NCBI GenBank assembly: GCA_937864375.1 | Contig: CALMJO010000055.1 | Span: forward strand, 1 to 9,034 | Origin: an uncultured Spirochaetota bacterium | GTDB lineage: Bacteria; Spirochaetota; UBA4802; UBA5368 | Direction of reading: 5' to 3' | Length of the DNA stretch: 9,034 nt | Notes under the pieces: model-generated | The model's input: only the letters and a program-made list of their open reading frames with translations | Databases searched by the model: none | Told to the model about the DNA's origin: nothing | Shown: positions 1-5,687 of the stretch, piece by piece | Position numbering within the stretch: the first letter of the stretch is position 1 | Layout: every line of letters begins with the position of its first letter | Made by a program: the position numbers and the translations under genes

Positions 1-1058
1 GTGACCACCTGCCCGTTGAACATGCCGCCATGGAAATTGGTGAGGTGACGCGAGAATACCGGGATGATCTCCGCCATCTTGATGGAGAGGCATGAGAGCA
101 GCTCCTTCGCCCCCTCGCGCGTGATGGCGCCCTTTTTAAGATCGGCCTCGTAATAGGGATAGAGGTACTGGTCCACCCGGCCCGGGCACACGGAGTTGTC
201 CAGGCTTTCGAGGTTGAGGGCCACCTGCGCGAAGAAGAGCGACTGCACCGCCTCGCGAAAGCTCCGCGCCCCGTAGCGCGGCACCCTCCGGCAGGTGCGC
301 GCAATATCCATGAGTTCGGACTTCCTCGCGGGATCGGATTCCTCCCGCGCCATGCGCGCGGCGCATTCCGCGTAGCGCTCGCCGAAGCGCGCGAGGCCTT
401 CCGCGATTGTTTTTACTCCCTCGTAAAAGCACCATTTCTCCGATTCCTGCGCGCACGCGGACTGAAGCCCGTCGGCCCTTTTCGCGAATCCCATGGCCCC
501 TTCGCGGATGAGTGCCTCGTAATCGGGGGCTATGTGCGAGATTCCCCCGGACTCGTTGATGAGGTAAAAGTGCGCCTTCAGCTGGTCGAGCAGGAAGCGC
601 AGCGTGCGCAGGGGCGAGCGGTATGCCCTGAGCCCAAGAAATCTGAACATCCAGAAGGGCGTGATCTTCAACAGGGCGCGCCGCTCCCCGGCGCTGATCT
701 CAAGCCGGTTCGTTTCACGCGTGGAAAACTTGAAGAGGTCCATGAGCACCGGCAGGCCGTGAAGCTCGGGGAAGATGGAGCCGCCCACCCGCTTCGAGGT
801 ATAGTTCCCCACAATGAGCTCGTCGGGATAGATCGCGACGGTCTTCCGCTCGAGCACGCGGGAGAGCGCCCCGGCCATGTACAGGTGGGGGGACTGCGTC
901 CGATTCTTCCGCGAGCGGAAATACTCGGTCCAGATGACAGCGCGCTCGGGGCAGATCCCCGGCTGCGCGCTCATGACCCGGGACTTGAGGCGTGCTACCC
1001 TTTCACCGGACTCTTCTTTTCCCTCATACGCGCGCGCTTCACTGGTAGATGACTGCAT
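1..1058 (-). CDS. Glycyl radical enzyme (PFL/diol dehydratase superfamily), N-terminal part, cut by window edge
   Basis: The minus-strand frame is open from an ATG at 1058 to the window edge: 352 complete codons with no stop. Family members are usually about 780-850 residues, so the thiyl-radical Cys loop and the C-terminal Gly-radical loop lie outside the window. Seen: an N-terminal helix of the ERVARLKSRV type (19-28), ICPERA (35-40), GGISHIAPDYEALI (171-184), the family signature CPGRVDQYLYPYY (291-303), and NFHGGMFNGQVV (341-352). Known: this superfamily uses a protein glycyl radical to start C-C, C-O, C-N or C-S bond chemistry on small molecules in the anaerobic cytoplasm. The start is supported by a GGGAGGGG ribosome-binding site just upstream and by a 20-nt overlap with the activase gene, which suggests translational coupling. 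The substrate cannot be assigned: decarboxylase, dehydratase and lyase subfamilies differ mainly in the missing part. Identity as a glycyl radical enzyme is confident; subfamily is open. Confidence 0.9.
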   Translation of the reverse strand, partial: MQSSTSEARAYEGKEESGERVARLKSRVMSAQPGICPERAVIWTEYFRSRKNRTQSPHLYMAGALSRVLERKTVAIYPDELIVGNYTSKRVGGSIFPELHGLPVLMDLFKFSTRETNRLEISAGERRALLKITPFWMFRFLGLRAYRSPLRTLRFLLDQLKAHFYLINESGGISHIAPDYEALIREGAMGFAKRADGLQSACAQESEKWCFYEGVKTIAEGLARFGERYAECAARMAREESDPARKSELMDIARTCRRVPRYGARSFREAVQSLFFAQVALNLESLDNSVCPGRVDQYLYPYYEADLKKGAITREGAKELLSCLSIKMAEIIPVFSRHLTNFHGGMFNGQVV

Positions 1059-1989
1059 CGATCCCCTCCCGTGCGAATATTCTTTTAACCGCTTCCATGA
1101 GATCCGGTCCCGGTGCGACGGCGTCCACGCGCTCCCGCGGCGCGTCGATACGCGCGAGCTTCGCGTCTCCCATGCCGTGCCAGGGCAGGCAGTGAATGGA
1201 CGAAAGCCCCGCGTCCCTGATGATGCGCGCGGTGGCGCGAATGTTCTCCTCGTCGTCGTTGATTCCCGGTACCACGGGCATGCGCGGCTGCACGGCGCAT
1301 CCCCCGCGGACAAGGCCATGGAAGTTTTTAAGCAGCAATTCGTTCGTCGCGCCGGTGAAAAGCCTGTGGCGCGCGGCATCGGCTAGCTTGAGGTCGAAGT
1401 AGAAAAGGTCCACGAGGCCCGCCACGCGGTCGAAGTCCGCGGGGGAGACATGGCCCGCGGTCTCCATGACGACATGCACGCCCCGGCTTTTCAGGAGCCC
1501 GACCAGGCGCACGATGTAATCGGCGTGGAGCATGGGCTCGCCCCCTGAGAGGGTCACTCCCCCGCCCCCGGTGAAAAAGTCCTGGTCGCGCAGGAGCTCG
1601 TCGGCAAGCGCCTGGACGCTCCACCGCGCCCCGATCGTTCTGAGCGCTCCCGCGCTGCACGCCTCAGCGCAGCGCCCGCAGGCATCGCAGCGGGTGAAGT
1701 CGACCCGCGTCGGTCCCCCGCGCACTATGGCCCCCAGGGGACAGACCTGCTCGCACTGGAAACAGCCCAGGCACTTGTGGGTATAAAAGGCCATCTCCGG
1801 CAGGAGGCGATGGGATTCGGGGTTCTGGCACCACCGGCAGGCGAGGGAGCATCCCTTGAAAAAAACCGTGGTCCGGACGCCCGGCCCGTCGTGTAGTGAG
1901 AAACGTTGGATGTCGAAGATGAGGGCTTCCGCGTCTCTGCCGTTCCTGTGAAAGGGCGTGAGGGCCGATCCTGCAGCGTCATGCTTCAT
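1039..1989 (-). CDS. Glycyl radical enzyme activating enzyme (radical SAM, PflA-like)
   Basis: This protein of 316 residues generates the glycyl radical on its partner by reductive cleavage of S-adenosylmethionine. Seen: IFDIQRFSLHDGPGVRTT (24-41), typical of the family N-terminus; the radical SAM cluster motif C47-x3-C51-x2-C54; an inserted ferredoxin-like domain with two 4Fe-4S motifs (C73, C76, C79, C83 and C101, C104, C107, C111); the GGEP motif (149-152), which binds the SAM amino group; METAGH (175-180); and YFDLK (197-201). The two extra clusters place it with activases of diol-dehydratase- and decarboxylase-type glycyl radical enzymes rather than short PflA. It lies directly upstream of its likely substrate enzyme and overlaps it by 20 nt. 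The ATG at 1989 has no strong ribosome-binding site, so the first 20 or so residues could be over-called, but no internal Met offers an obvious alternative. Transcription comes from the divergent region at 1990-2168. Confidence 0.93.
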   Translation of the reverse strand: MKHDAAGSALTPFHRNGRDAEALIFDIQRFSLHDGPGVRTTVFFKGCSLACRWCQNPESHRLLPEMAFYTHKCLGCFQCEQVCPLGAIVRGGPTRVDFTRCDACGRCAEACSAGALRTIGARWSVQALADELLRDQDFFTGGGGVTLSGGEPMLHADYIVRLVGLLKSRGVHVVMETAGHVSPADFDRVAGLVDLFYFDLKLADAARHRLFTGATNELLLKNFHGLVRGGCAVQPRMPVVPGINDDEENIRATARIIRDAGLSSIHCLPWHGMGDAKLARIDAPRERVDAVAPGPDLMEAVKRIFAREGIDAVIYQ

Positions 1990-2030
1990 ACTGACCCGTG
2001 CTCATGGTTTGATAACATGTCTTTAATATT

Positions 2031-2043
2031 CTGGTATTACCAG
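2031..2043. promoter_or_regulatory. Probable GntR/FadR-type operator (perfect palindrome)
   Basis: CTGGTATTACCAG is a perfect 13-bp palindrome around a central T. Its core TGGTATTACCA matches the general FadR-subfamily pattern of GT and AC separated by a short spacer. It lies about 40-50 bp upstream of the activase start, where a bound repressor would block the minus-strand transcript. The likely binder is the regulator encoded at 2169-2906; this is inference. Confidence 0.65.
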
Positions 2044-2055
2044 TTTTACTTTTTC

Positions 2056-2069
2056 TTGACAAATGTCAA
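2056..2069. promoter_or_regulatory. Perfect palindrome with TTGACA on both strands (candidate shared -35 or operator)
   Basis: TTGACA-AA-TGTCAA is a perfect 14-bp inverted repeat near the middle of the divergent region. Read on either strand it starts with the sigma-70 consensus -35 hexamer TTGACA. It could be two back-to-back -35 boxes, a binding site for a second regulator, or both. The -10 partners are poor, so promoter assignment is tentative. Confidence 0.45.
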
Positions 2070-2125
2070 CTATTTATTAAACATAAGTACAAATATGGTT
2101 GTTATTAACAGGCGTTCTTCGATAT

Positions 2126-2137
2126 TTGTAATACCAG
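2126..2137. promoter_or_regulatory. Second, imperfect operator near gntR start
   Basis: TTGTAATACCAG contains one half-site identical to that of the palindrome at 2031-2043 (GTAATACCAG is the complement of CTGGTATTAC) and keeps the GT and AC core positions on both sides. Its centre is about 94 bp from the first site, close to nine helical turns, and it lies about 30 bp upstream of the gntR start, suiting autoregulation or a repression loop. Function is inferred. Confidence 0.5.
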
Positions 2138-2168
2138 ATAGACATAACTATGTCGCGGTAATTGCACC

Positions 2169-2906
2169 ATGAACAAACAAGACGAGCTACTTCAAAAGCT
2201 GGAGTCAGACATACTCAGGGGCGAGTACGCCATAGGTAGCCGCTTCCCGTCCGAACGGCAGATCTCCGAGCGCTACGGCGTGAGCAGGATCACGACCAGG
2301 GACGCGGTGTCCCGGCTGTGCCAGATGGGGCTCCTCCGCAAGGCGCCGCAGAGCGGGACCTTCGTGAACGATTACCTCACCGAAACGTCGATCGAGCTCC
2401 TGGTGAGGATCATGCAGTCCTCCGGCTCCATGGACGGCACGGCGCTCGTCTCGCTCCTGGAGTTCCGGCGCGTGAACGAGGTCTTCGCCGCCCGCAGGGC
2501 GGCGCGCGAGATCACGCGGCAGGGCGTGGAGGAAATGGAGGAGCTGGTGCGCCGGGGGCTCGCCGCGGCGAACGACATCCAGCGGCTCTGCGACTGCGAC
2601 TACGAGATACACCGTGCGGTGATACGGCATTCGGGGAACCTGGTGCTTGCGCTGCTGTTTAACTCGTTCAAGGTCATCTACCGTCATTACACTGCGTTCT
2701 ATTACTCCCTGCCCTCCGCCGCGGAAAACACTTATGGACAATACGCGCGTCTGGCTGCCGCCCTGGCGGCCCACGACGCCGATTACGCCGGTCATGTCAT
2801 GGATACCCTGCTCCTGGAAGCGGAGAACGCGGTCAAGGACGCAATTTCATACAACGGCGAGGACCGTATCAACCTGGGGACGTTCAGGAAAACGACCGCG
2901 TTATAA
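2169..2906 (+). CDS. GntR family transcriptional regulator (FadR subfamily, FCD domain)
   Basis: A 245-residue DNA-binding regulator. Seen: the N-terminal winged helix of the GntR family (about 5-68), with FPSERQISERYGVSRITTRDAV (26-47) forming the helix-turn-helix and SGTFV (62-66) the wing; and an all-helical FCD ligand domain (about 90-225) with the conserved D144-x3-H148 pair. Two other positions that are metal-binding His in most FCD proteins align by my reading with Y192 and L214, so a metal-dependent effector pocket may be absent or altered. It is divergently transcribed from the glycyl radical operon and the shared intergenic region carries two FadR-like palindromes, so it probably controls that operon and itself. 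The effector is unknown; FCD members usually bind small carboxylates or acyl-CoA. The ribosome-binding site before the ATG is weak, which would keep expression low. Confidence 0.9.
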   Translation: MNKQDELLQKLESDILRGEYAIGSRFPSERQISERYGVSRITTRDAVSRLCQMGLLRKAPQSGTFVNDYLTETSIELLVRIMQSSGSMDGTALVSLLEFRRVNEVFAARRAAREITRQGVEEMEELVRRGLAAANDIQRLCDCDYEIHRAVIRHSGNLVLALLFNSFKVIYRHYTAFYYSLPSAAENTYGQYARLAAALAAHDADYAGHVMDTLLLEAENAVKDAISYNGEDRINLGTFRKTTAL

Positions 2907-3013
2907 GCGGTCACGGCAGGACTTGAGCAGGATAACGGGAAGACGCCCGGTAAATATGGTTGATTATATTCCTGATCGATGTATTCTTAAAACAGAAAGA
3001 TCGGAATTCGCCT

Positions 3014-3475
3014 ATGAATATTTTCGACAGGTTCATGGAAGTGCTTCGCGCACTGGATATTGAGGAGGTGGAATATATCCTCGTAGGGGGATATGCCCTT
3101 ATACTCAATGGTCTGCCGCGCATTACCCGGGATATCGATCTCTTCATCAAACCGGAAGAGCGGAACGTTGCGAAAAGCGCTGAATCGTGTTTTCAGGGAT
3201 GACAGTATTGAAGAGATAACGCTTCCCGAATTGACCGGCTATCTGTTTTACGCTATGGCTCAACGGATGGAGTCGTCATCGACCTGATCATCAGGCTTGG
3301 TGATACCTTCAGCTACGATGATCTTGCATACGAACTCAAGGATATTGAGGGACAGAAGGTGAGAATTGCGACCGTGGAAACCCTCTATGCAATGAAAAAA
3401 GACACGGTAAGACCGATCGACAAATCGGATGCCCAGTTCCTTCACGAATTGATGAATAAAACCAAAGGCGGATGA
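3014..3475 (+). pseudogene. Nucleotidyltransferase-like gene (toxin-antitoxin type), two frameshifts
   Basis: The reading starts at an ATG (3014; MNIFDRFMEVLRALD) and shows the minimal nucleotidyltransferase motif: VGGYALILNG (24-33) followed by RITRDIDLFI (37-46), with D40 and D42 as the likely metal-binding pair. The frame breaks near 3165-3168, continues in another frame as LRKALNRVFRDDSIEEITLPELTGY, breaks again near 3243 (one C short of a Pro codon), and ends in a third frame with VLRYGSTDGVVIDLIIRLGD through to a stop at 3473-3475. Joined, the pieces give about 153 residues of a coherent protein like those found in accessory toxin-antitoxin or abortive-infection loci. Two shifts make it a probable pseudogene, unless both are sequencing errors. 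Base composition is more A/T-rich than the neighbours, in line with acquisition by transfer. The stop overlaps the start region of the next small ORF. Confidence 0.75.
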
Positions 3476-3477
3476 TT

Positions 3478-3678
3478 ATGCCGATTTATAAATTTAAATC
3501 CCTCGAGGAAGCCTCAAGGGCGTTATGGAACACCGCCCCCGACGCAGAATATTTTAAACAAATAAGAGCTTTATTTGACCTGGCCATGAGGCTATCGCCC
3601 CCAACCCGGGTTCGCCCGGGGGTGTCAAAATTCAGGAGCCTTGAAGACGCCCGCAGATCCAGGCATGACGAGCGCTAG
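3478..3678 (+). CDS. Small hypothetical protein paired with the nucleotidyltransferase
   Basis: A 66-residue protein starting MPIYKFKSLEEASRALW from the ATG at 3478; AAAGGCGG about 7 nt upstream serves as ribosome-binding site. An in-frame ATG at 3472 is the alternative start. Seen: two copies of a similar short motif, YKFKSLEEASRA near the N-terminus and SKFRSLEDARRSR near the C-terminus, flanking a helical aromatic-rich middle (LFDLAMRLSPP). It has no signal peptide or membrane segment. It follows the broken nucleotidyltransferase directly, as the second gene of a two-gene unit, so it may be the partner (for example antitoxin) of that enzyme; this rests on gene order alone. The Pro/Arg-rich stretch over the hairpin at 3605-3620 may be a local insertion. 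Function not recognised. Confidence 0.55.
   Translation: MPIYKFKSLEEASRALWNTAPDAEYFKQIRALFDLAMRLSPPTRVRPGVSKFRSLEDARRSRHDER
3605..3620. repeat. GC hairpin CCCGGG-TTCG-CCCGGG inside the small ORF
   Basis: Two identical self-complementary hexamers separated by TTCG can form a six-base-pair stem with a four-base loop. It lies within the coding sequence at 3478-3678 and has no following T-run in either direction, so it is not a typical intrinsic terminator. It could be a small interspersed palindrome; its role is unknown. Confidence 0.5.
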
Positions 3679-3680
3679 CC

Positions 3681-3792
3681 CTACTGCAGTACTTCGCAAT
3701 CCTCCACCGGGTATGCCGCGAATAAACAGACATGGCCGCACTTCACGCAAAACATGCTGGGCTCCCCCAACCGGAACTGCACCGGCACCGTC
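3681..3792 (-). pseudogene. Degenerate fragment paralogous to the 2Fe-2S C-terminus of the reductase at 5688-6848
   Basis: On the minus strand this segment reads VPVQFRLGEPSMFCVKCG then HVCLFAAYPVEDCEVLQ and a TAG stop. It aligns with residues 332-386 of the reductase (VPVLCRSGECSMCRVK, then AAYPVEDCEVLL). At DNA level 3681-3720 matches 5688-5727 at 34 of 40 bases by eye, and 3741-3790 matches 5808-5857 at about 39 of 50. The fragment lacks about 60 nt, an in-frame loss of 20 codons. All four cluster ligands are gone: the positions of C336, C344 and C374 are Phe and that of C341 is Pro. No start codon serves the frame, which is closed by a stop inside the end of the dehydrogenase gene. It sits 15 nt beyond the dehydrogenase stop and 2 nt from the stop of the convergent small ORF. 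It is probably the remnant of a duplicated or related reductase gene. Confidence 0.7.
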
Positions 3793-3807
3793 CTGCCGTG
3801 CCGCGCG

Positions 3808-5000
3808 TCAGGGCAACACCCTGTCCATCACATCCGCCGCGTCCTTCTTTGTCATGTAGCGCGGTACCGCGTAGGTGGCGTTCGCTTCCTTGAAGGCTTC
3901 CCTGATCATGACCGGATAGTCGGACCTCCTGAGCTTTTCGCATTTCTCCGGAAGCTTAACCTCCCTGTACAGCCGGAAGACCCCCTGCACGAATTTCGCG
4001 GCGAGCGCGGACTGCGGTTCGGACGCCTTTCCCAGGCCGCAGGCGACTGCCAGCGCGGCGAGCTTCTTCTCCGCGACATGCCTGTTGTACTCGAGCACGT
4101 GCGGTAGCATCATTCCCACCGCCATGCCGTGCGGCATGTCGTAAAATCCCGTGAGGCGGTGCCCCAGCGCGTGGGCGTACCCCAGCGAGCTCTTGTTCAT
4201 GGCCATCCCCGCCTTGTACGCGGCGAGTGCAAGGGCGTCCCTCGCCTTGAGGTCCTTTCCTCTTTTAAACGCAACCGGGAGATACTTGAATATGAGCTGG
4301 ATTGCCTCGCGGGCGTTTACTCGGCCCCGGCGTCGTAGTGGCGGCTTATGTACGCCTCGCACGCGTGCGTGAGTGCGTCGAACACGGTGCCCGCCGTCCA
4401 TTGCGGGGGAAGCCCCTGCATGGTCTCGCCGTCGAGCACCGCCAGCACGGGAACGATGCGTGGGGCGATCATGATGGACTTCTTGTGGGTGACATCGTCG
4501 CTGATGACTGCGCCCACGCTCACCTCGGAGCCGGTGCCGGCAGTCGTGGGAATCGCGACTATGGGAAGCGGGTCCCTCCAGACCATGAGAGTGCCGACCG
4601 GGCTTTTAGGTTTGCGCGAGCTGGTCATCGCGGCCGCCGCGAGCTTCGCGCAATCGATCACCGAGCCGCCCCCGATTGCAACGACCACCTGCGCCCCCGT
4701 AGATTTTCCAAGCGCAGCGGCCTGGGTCGCCATTCCCACCGTGGGACTGGGAAGCACGCGATCGTATATCGCGTACGCGACGTCCGCCTTCCTGAGGGAG
4801 GCGAACAGCTTGTCCGCAATCTTAAGCCTGATCACCGAGGCGTCGGTGACGACGAGCGCATTGGCATAGCCATGCTCCGCGCACCATGCTCCCACCTTCG
4901 CGCGGGAGCCGGCGCCCGCGATCGTCTCGGGGACGCGCAGCTTCAGAAATTTCGCGACCGTAAAGAGCGCTCCCGTCTGTATCCTTGCCAGCACGCTCAT
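3808..5000 (-). pseudogene. Iron-containing alcohol dehydrogenase, interrupted by one frameshift
   Basis: A group III (iron-dependent) NAD(P)-linked alcohol dehydrogenase, which interconverts alcohols and aldehydes in the cytoplasm. The first segment (227 residues from the ATG at 5000, preceded by GGGAGGG) shows AIGGGSVIDCAK (109-119, dinucleotide binding), the family signature PTTAGTGSE (151-159), D190 and DALTHACEAY (208-217) with H212 as metal ligand. It stops at a TAA (4319-4317). The next frame resumes with VNAREAIQLIFKYLP and continues through GYAHALGHRLTGFYDMPHGMAVG, which supplies the other two metal His, to the stop at 3808. Together the two parts give about 398 residues, a full-length family member missing nothing else. 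A one-base loss or two-base gain near 4316-4320 explains the break. It is either a recent pseudogene or a sequencing error: all catalytic residues remain. It lies 53 nt downstream of the small exported protein gene, probably in one unit. Confidence 0.85.
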
Positions 5001-5053
5001 GCGTCCCTCCCGTGTGTTTTATCCTTTCCAAATACGCGCACGGCCATGCGCGT

Positions 5054-5446
5054 CTACCGAAGATTACCCTTCCCTTCTTCGACGATCCCGTTCCACCAGT
5101 CGGAGAGCGGCGTTCCGTCGACGGCGCAGCTCACCTCGGGCGCTCCCTGCTTATCTTCGCCCTTATACTTTTCGATCAGGGCGAGCCCCGCGGCGGTGAC
5201 GTAGAGCTTCATTGCCGCACGCATCGTCGGCCCGCGCTCCACCGTGTATTCCTTCACGTAATCGCCCACGGGCTTCGAGCTCGCGTCTATGTATTTCTTC
5301 GCGACCATGGGCATGGATTCATGCAGGTGCACGCCGATTATGATACGCATGTCGGCGCTTGGAACCGCGGGGGGTCCCGCCGGCTTCTGGGCCCATACGG
5401 GCGCTGCAAGAATGAGAATTATCACCAGGGCTATCAATCGTTTCAC
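5054..5446 (-). CDS. Small exported protein of unknown function
   Basis: A 130-residue protein beginning with a GTG codon at 5446, chosen because AAAGGAG lies 7 nt upstream (5460-5454) and the N-terminus then forms a clean Sec signal peptide: MKR, a hydrophobic run LIALVIILILAAP (4-16) and a cleavage site after VWA (17-19). There is no lipobox Cys, so the mature form of about 111 residues should be soluble in the periplasm or outside the cell. The mature part has a Pro/Ala-rich start (KPAGPPAVPS), a charged helical middle, a single Cys (107) and a Trp pair in LSDWWNGIVEEG (114-125). I recognise no family. The dehydrogenase gene follows 53 nt downstream on the same strand, so co-transcription is likely, but an exported protein next to a cytoplasmic dehydrogenase gives no obvious functional link. 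Confidence 0.75.
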   Translation of the reverse strand: MKRLIALVIILILAAPVWAQKPAGPPAVPSADMRIIIGVHLHESMPMVAKKYIDASSKPVGDYVKEYTVERGPTMRAAMKLYVTAAGLALIEKYKGEDKQGAPEVSCAVDGTPLSDWWNGIVEEGKGNLR

Positions 5447-5522
5447 AATCCATCTCCTTTACTGGCGGGGTGCGCAGTGCGCCCCGGAAGCTCAATCATT
5501 TAACGTGCTTCTTTTCTAATAA

Positions 5523-5605
5523 TGTCATTTCGAACCCGGCCTTTTCGGGTGAGAAATCTTAGCCTCATAAACGCCTTAAGATTTCTCCCTACGGTCGAAA
5601 TGACA
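5523..5605. repeat. Long interrupted inverted repeat (REP/MITE-like palindrome)
   Basis: Two pairs of perfectly complementary 11-mers are nested: TGTCATTTCGA (5523-5533) with TCGAAATGACA (5595-5605), and GAGAAATCTTA (5551-5561) with TAAGATTTCTC (5577-5587), around a 15-nt loop. Between the left arms sits a smaller hairpin, ACCCG (5534-5538) with CGGGT (5546-5550). The right arm has only a short unpaired spacer there. This resembles dispersed palindromic repeats of the TGTCATTTCGA type seen between genes in many genomes. It lies between the reductase gene and the small exported protein gene, where it could also end or stabilise transcripts, though no T-run marks a classical terminator. The rest of 5447-5687 shows nothing else I can name. 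Confidence 0.75.
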
Positions 5606-5687
5606 GAATTGTGCCCGCTCCACTCAAAGTGAATTCAGTTTCACAACAACTTTATTACGGAACAGCCATCCCGGGAACCGCCAGGCC

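Larger units (their letters stand above)
1990..2168. promoter_or_regulatory. AT-rich divergent control region between activase/glycyl radical operon and gntR
   Basis: This 179-bp stretch is much richer in A/T than the genes on either side and lies between divergent start codons (1989 minus, 2169 plus). It holds two related TGGTATTACCA-type sites and the palindrome TTGACAAATGTCAA, which supplies a consensus -35 hexamer on each strand. Candidate -10 elements are weak: TAAAAC on the minus strand 15 nt after TTGACA, or TAATAC 17 nt after TTGTCA on the same strand; AAACAT on the plus strand 17 nt after TTGACA. That this region drives both transcripts is inference from gene arrangement. Confidence 0.7.

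Noticed and set aside
534..1052. Long plus-strand ORF of 172 codons
   Set aside because: It lies opposite the glycyl radical enzyme, whose minus-strand frame shows the family signature; the plus frame is a high-GC shadow without domains.
3605..3620. Intrinsic terminator reading of the CCCGGG-TTCG-CCCGGG hairpin
   Set aside because: No T-run follows on either strand and the hairpin is inside an ORF.
3681..3860. A genuine small zinc-ribbon gene (FCVKCGHVC)
   Set aside because: No start codon serves the frame after the upstream stop, and the DNA similarity to the reductase C-terminus explains the segment better as a degraded paralogous fragment.
4302..5204. Plus-strand ORF of 300 codons
   Set aside because: It runs antisense to the dehydrogenase and the small exported protein; its Arg/His/Gly-rich translation is typical of shadow frames.
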